Part shown: piece after piece, positions 5,485-7,466 of the stretch
Layout of the letters: every line of letters starts with the position of its first letter
Numbering within the stretch: position 1 is the first letter of the stretch
NCBI GenBank assembly: GCA_036278595.1
Contig: DASUKS010000200.1
Span: forward strand, 1-7,466
From: JADMII01 sp036278595
GTDB lineage: Bacteria > Chloroflexota > Dehalococcoidia > DSTF01 > JACRBR01
DNA length: 7,466 nt
Direction: 5' to 3'
Translations under genes and position numbers: made by a program
The notes under the pieces: generated by a model
Seen by the model: the letters and a program-made list of their open reading frames with translations, nothing else
The model's database searches: none
What the model was told of the DNA's origin: nothing

Positions 5485-5612
5485 ATGCAGGCGAACGAAC
5501 GCGTGCGCCGTCCGTCACGAGCCAGCGAGAGTGGAGCGAGCACCCGGTCGGTACCGGCTCTCACGCGCTCCCGCTGCCCGTGTGGGCCGCAGCGCCGGAA
5601 GGTGGTAGCGCA
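5485..5612 (+). ncRNA. T-box-riboswitch-like structured leader, orphan
   Basis: Several elements occur in T-box order on the plus strand: a short hairpin GGCG...CGCC (5490-5509) as a possible reduced stem I; 'CCAGCGAGAGTGGAGCGAGC' (5522-5541), like the AGCGAG-GGTGCGAGC stem III region; 'TCACGCGCTCCCGC' (5561-5574), like the usual 'ATCACTCCCGAG'; 'GTGGGCCGC' (5582-5590); and GGTGGTAGCGC (5601-5611), one base off the T-box core GGTGGTACCGC, with TGGT free to meet an uncharged tRNA 3' end. An alternative fold pairs GCGAGAG (5525-5531) with CTCTC-A-CGC (5558-5566) around a CCGGT-CGGT-ACCGG hairpin (5544-5557). T-boxes normally lead aminoacyl-tRNA synthetase or amino-acid genes, but here the next gene is on the opposite strand and no clear terminator follows. 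It could be a relic, a misread GC-rich structure, or another RNA. Confidence 0.38.
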
Positions 5613-5736
5613 TCGAGCTGTAGACGAATCTCATGCTGCGCCGCGGCGAAGGGGAGCACAACGCGCCCGCCGGGGCGCATCGAGCGGATGGCGTGCGTGA
5701 GACGCCGGCCGCTCGCCAGCGCCGCCCGCTCGCGGC

Positions 5737-6153
5737 CTACGGCTTCGGCGGTTCGAGCACCATCTGCGTCTGGGTGACGAGCGCGAGCAGCTTGCCCTGC
5801 GGCGAGAGGATGCGCGTCTGCCACACCATCGTCCGGCGGCCGCGATGCAGCGGCGTGCATTCGGCGCGGATGGTCTCGCCCGGGTGCGCAGCGGCGAAGA
5901 AGTTGGTCTTCGACTCGATGGTGGTGGTGCCGGCGCCGCGGGGGAGGTTGAGCGCGGTGCCGGTGGCGCCGAGCGTGTCGGCGAAGGCCATGATGGCGCC
6001 GCCGTGCATGACGCCGGGGACGGTGCAGTGCTCGTCGCGCACCTCCATCTCCGCGACGACGCGGTCTGGCGCGGCTTCGACGAAGCGCACGCCGAGCAGG
6101 GAGGGGAATTTGCCGGCGTGCATCGCCTGGAGGCGCGCGGGATCGATGCTCAT
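5737..6153 (-). CDS. PaaI-type hotdog-fold thioesterase
   Basis: The 138-residue protein has the usual length of a single hotdog-fold acyl-CoA thioesterase (4HBT/PaaI group), which hydrolyses acyl- or aryl-CoA thioesters in the cytoplasm as a multimer. The active-site helix reads 'GVMHGGAIMAFADTLG': His50-Gly51-Gly52 and the catalytic acid Asp59 are present. The 'SKTNFFAAAHPGETI' strand (81-95) and 'HRGRRTMVWQTRI' (103-115) fit the family. One deviation is Thr44 where the common N-x-x-G-x-x-HGG motif has Asn. The ATG at 6153 begins the recognisable protein; an in-frame ATG at 6219 would overlap the upstream TPR gene and add a low-complexity Pro/Arg stretch, so I rejected it. It starts 31 bases after the TPR stop codon without a clear Shine-Dalgarno, which suggests co-transcription. 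The substrate is unknown. Confidence 0.88.
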   Translation of the reverse strand: MSIDPARLQAMHAGKFPSLLGVRFVEAAPDRVVAEMEVRDEHCTVPGVMHGGAIMAFADTLGATGTALNLPRGAGTTTIESKTNFFAAAHPGETIRAECTPLHRGRRTMVWQTRILSPQGKLLALVTQTQMVLEPPKP

Positions 6154-6184
6154 GGCGTGAGTGTCGTGGGCGCGCGCGCTTCGC

Positions 6185-7466
6185 TCAAGGGACGGCGGCG
6201 GCGGCCGGCGGGACGGCATCGGCGTGGGCGGCGATGTCGAGGCGTGCGCGGATGTCGTGCGCCTCGCGCGAGTAGGCGCTCGCGGCTTCGGGCGGCGCGA
6301 GCATGAGCTGCACGGCGGTCTCGAGCGCGAGCATCAGGTCGTGCCAGGCGCCGGCCGCGCGGGCACGGTCGATGCTCTCGGTGATGGCGCGCGAGGCGGC
6401 GGCAACGTCCCCATCGAGCGCGCGCTCCTCGGCGAGGAGGCGGAACAGGGCCGGTGCCACGTGCCCGACGCCATCGATGCGCTCGCCCTGGGCGATGAGC
6501 GCGTCGATCTCGTCGCCCAGTCCGTCGCGTTGGCCCTCGAGCGCGCGCACCTGCGCCAGGCGGACGCGCGTCTCGAAGACGAACGCGTCGGCGCGGATCT
6601 CGTGGAAGATGGCGAGCGCGTCTTCGAGGTGGCGGCGGCCGCGTTCGAGGTCGCCGGAACGGGCGGCGGCCCAGCCGAGGTTCGCCGTGGCGACCGCGAC
6701 GCCGATCGGGTAGCGGGCGCCGCGCCAGGTCTCGAGCGCGGACGTGAAGAGCGCGACGGCTTCATCACGATGCCCCTGCTCCCAGAGGATCTCGCCGATG
6801 TTGTTCGATGCGGTGGCGGCGCCCATGATGTCGCCCGCGCGCTCGCGGGCCTCGCGGCTGCGGCGGAAGAAGTCGAGCGCGCGCTTCCAGTCGCCCTCGT
6901 ACATGTGGGCGGCGACGCCCATGTTGTTCAGGACGTTCGCCTGCCCGACGAGGTCCCCGAGCTCCTCGTAGATCTCGAGGGCGCGCCGGCGGAACTCGGG
7001 CCCCTCGCCACCGCCGAGGAACGTGGACGCATGGCCGAGGAGGAAGTAGGCATGTGCGAGGCTCGCGCGGTTGCCGCCGGCCTCGGCGTCCGGGATGGCG
7101 CGACGGCACCAGGCCGCACAGTCGGCGTATTTGCCCTGGCGGAAGCGGACTGCGGCGTAGCCGGTGGCGATGCGCGCGCGGTCCGCGGCATCGCCGGGGA
7201 GCGCTTCGCGGAGGGCGCGCGCGTACCACCGGAGGGCGTCGGGGTAGCGGCCGACGCGTTCGCGGACGACGCCGTCCTTGATCAGCACGTGGCGCAGCAG
7301 CTCCCGGTCGTCGACCGCGAGCCGGCGCGCGGAGCGATAGGCGTCCGTCGCGTCGGCATAGAGCGCGGCGAGCTCGCAGACGTCGCCGAGCGCCTCGTAC
7401 AGGCGCGCGAGGTCGGCCTCGCCGGCTTCGGGGATCTGGCGCGCGGCGGTGATGGCGCGCCGGAAG
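6185..7466 (-). CDS. TPR-repeat protein, C-terminal part (N-terminus beyond right edge)
   Basis: 426 residues are visible, ending at a TGA at 6185-6187, and the frame is open to the right edge, so the start lies outside. An internal GTG at 7288 lies within a repeat and is not the start. The whole visible part is helical tetratricopeptide repeats of about 35-42 residues. Units include 'LYEALGDVCELAALYADATD', 'RVGRYPDALRWYARALRE', 'NNMGVAAHMYEGDWKRALDF' (6869-6928), 'NNIGEILWEQGHRDEAVALF' and 'TANLGWAAARSGDLERGRRH'. I count about nine. The last 20 residues are an Ala/Pro-rich tail. Such arrays bind other proteins or peptides. This pattern, with 'YEALGDV...' leading in, resembles the C-terminal TPR region of large regulators that carry adenylate/guanylate cyclase and AAA ATPase domains, but those domains are not in the window, so this is only a guess. 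It is probably the first gene of a unit with the thioesterase. Confidence 0.88.
   Translation of the reverse strand, partial: FRRAITAARQIPEAGEADLARLYEALGDVCELAALYADATDAYRSARRLAVDDRELLRHVLIKDGVVRERVGRYPDALRWYARALREALPGDAADRARIATGYAAVRFRQGKYADCAAWCRRAIPDAEAGGNRASLAHAYFLLGHASTFLGGGEGPEFRRRALEIYEELGDLVGQANVLNNMGVAAHMYEGDWKRALDFFRRSREARERAGDIMGAATASNNIGEILWEQGHRDEAVALFTSALETWRGARYPIGVAVATANLGWAAARSGDLERGRRHLEDALAIFHEIRADAFVFETRVRLAQVRALEGQRDGLGDEIDALIAQGERIDGVGHVAPALFRLLAEERALDGDVAAASRAITESIDRARAAGAWHDLMLALETAVQLMLAPPEAASAYSREAHDIRARLDIAAHADAVPPAAAAVP

Larger units (their letters stand above)
5437..5736. other. Intergenic region between thioesterase end and receiver start
   Basis: These 300 bases carry no complete gene. 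The receiver promoter lies at one end (5445-5453). The middle (about 5485-5612) is rich in inverted repeats and resembles a T-box leader on the plus strand. The part next to the thioesterase stop (about 5613-5736) has coding-like third positions in one minus-strand frame for about 35 codons and may be a gene remnant. I see no terminator with a T-run. Confidence 0.5.

Noticed and set aside
5633..6160. 175-residue plus-strand frame that might be the gene controlled by the T-box-like element
   Set aside because: Nearly all of it is antisense to the thioesterase, it has no recognisable domain, and the composition is shadow-like. I therefore call the element an orphan.

Overview
The window is GC-rich bacterial DNA with strong G/C preference at third codon positions. 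Its gene content and style suggest an environmental Chloroflexota-like genome, perhaps a Dehalococcoidia relative. The pointers are a modular secreted lipoprotein, a DUF4389 membrane protein, a long TPR protein of the kind fused to cyclase/ATPase regulators, and -10 boxes sitting directly in front of start codons. This is an inference from style; no marker gene is present.

Layout. (1) 1-1308, minus: N-terminal part of a lipoprotein built from at least four similar beta-rich modules. It has a clear promoter and ribosome binding site and runs off the left edge. (2) 1309-1622: non-coding, with a perfect hairpin inside a repeat-like block, a second hairpin and a small tandem repeat. (3) 1623-2843, minus: a YcaQ/AlkX-type winged-helix DNA glycosylase with the QxD motif. 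(4) 2940-4181, plus: a class C beta-lactamase-fold serine hydrolase of EstB type, divergent from gene 3. (5) 4286-4921, plus: a DUF4389 membrane protein made of two tandem copies of one unit. (6) 4922-5079: a convergent gap with two repeat-like elements and a GC hairpin. (7) 5080-5436, minus: a stand-alone receiver domain that has lost the phosphorylation residues. (8) 5437-5736: non-coding, with structured sequence that resembles a T-box riboswitch on the plus strand and has no gene to control. (9) 5737-6153, minus: a PaaI-type hotdog thioesterase. (10) 6185-7466, minus: the C-terminal TPR part of a larger protein that runs off the right edge, probably co-transcribed with gene 9.

The genes do not form one pathway. 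The plausible units are the lipoprotein alone, the divergent glycosylase/hydrolase pair, and the TPR-thioesterase pair. I see no CRISPR array, transposase, integrase, tRNA or rRNA, and no defence or biosynthetic cluster. The points most worth a second look are the pseudo-receiver, the orphan T-box-like element, and the repeat-like sequences in the intergenic gaps.
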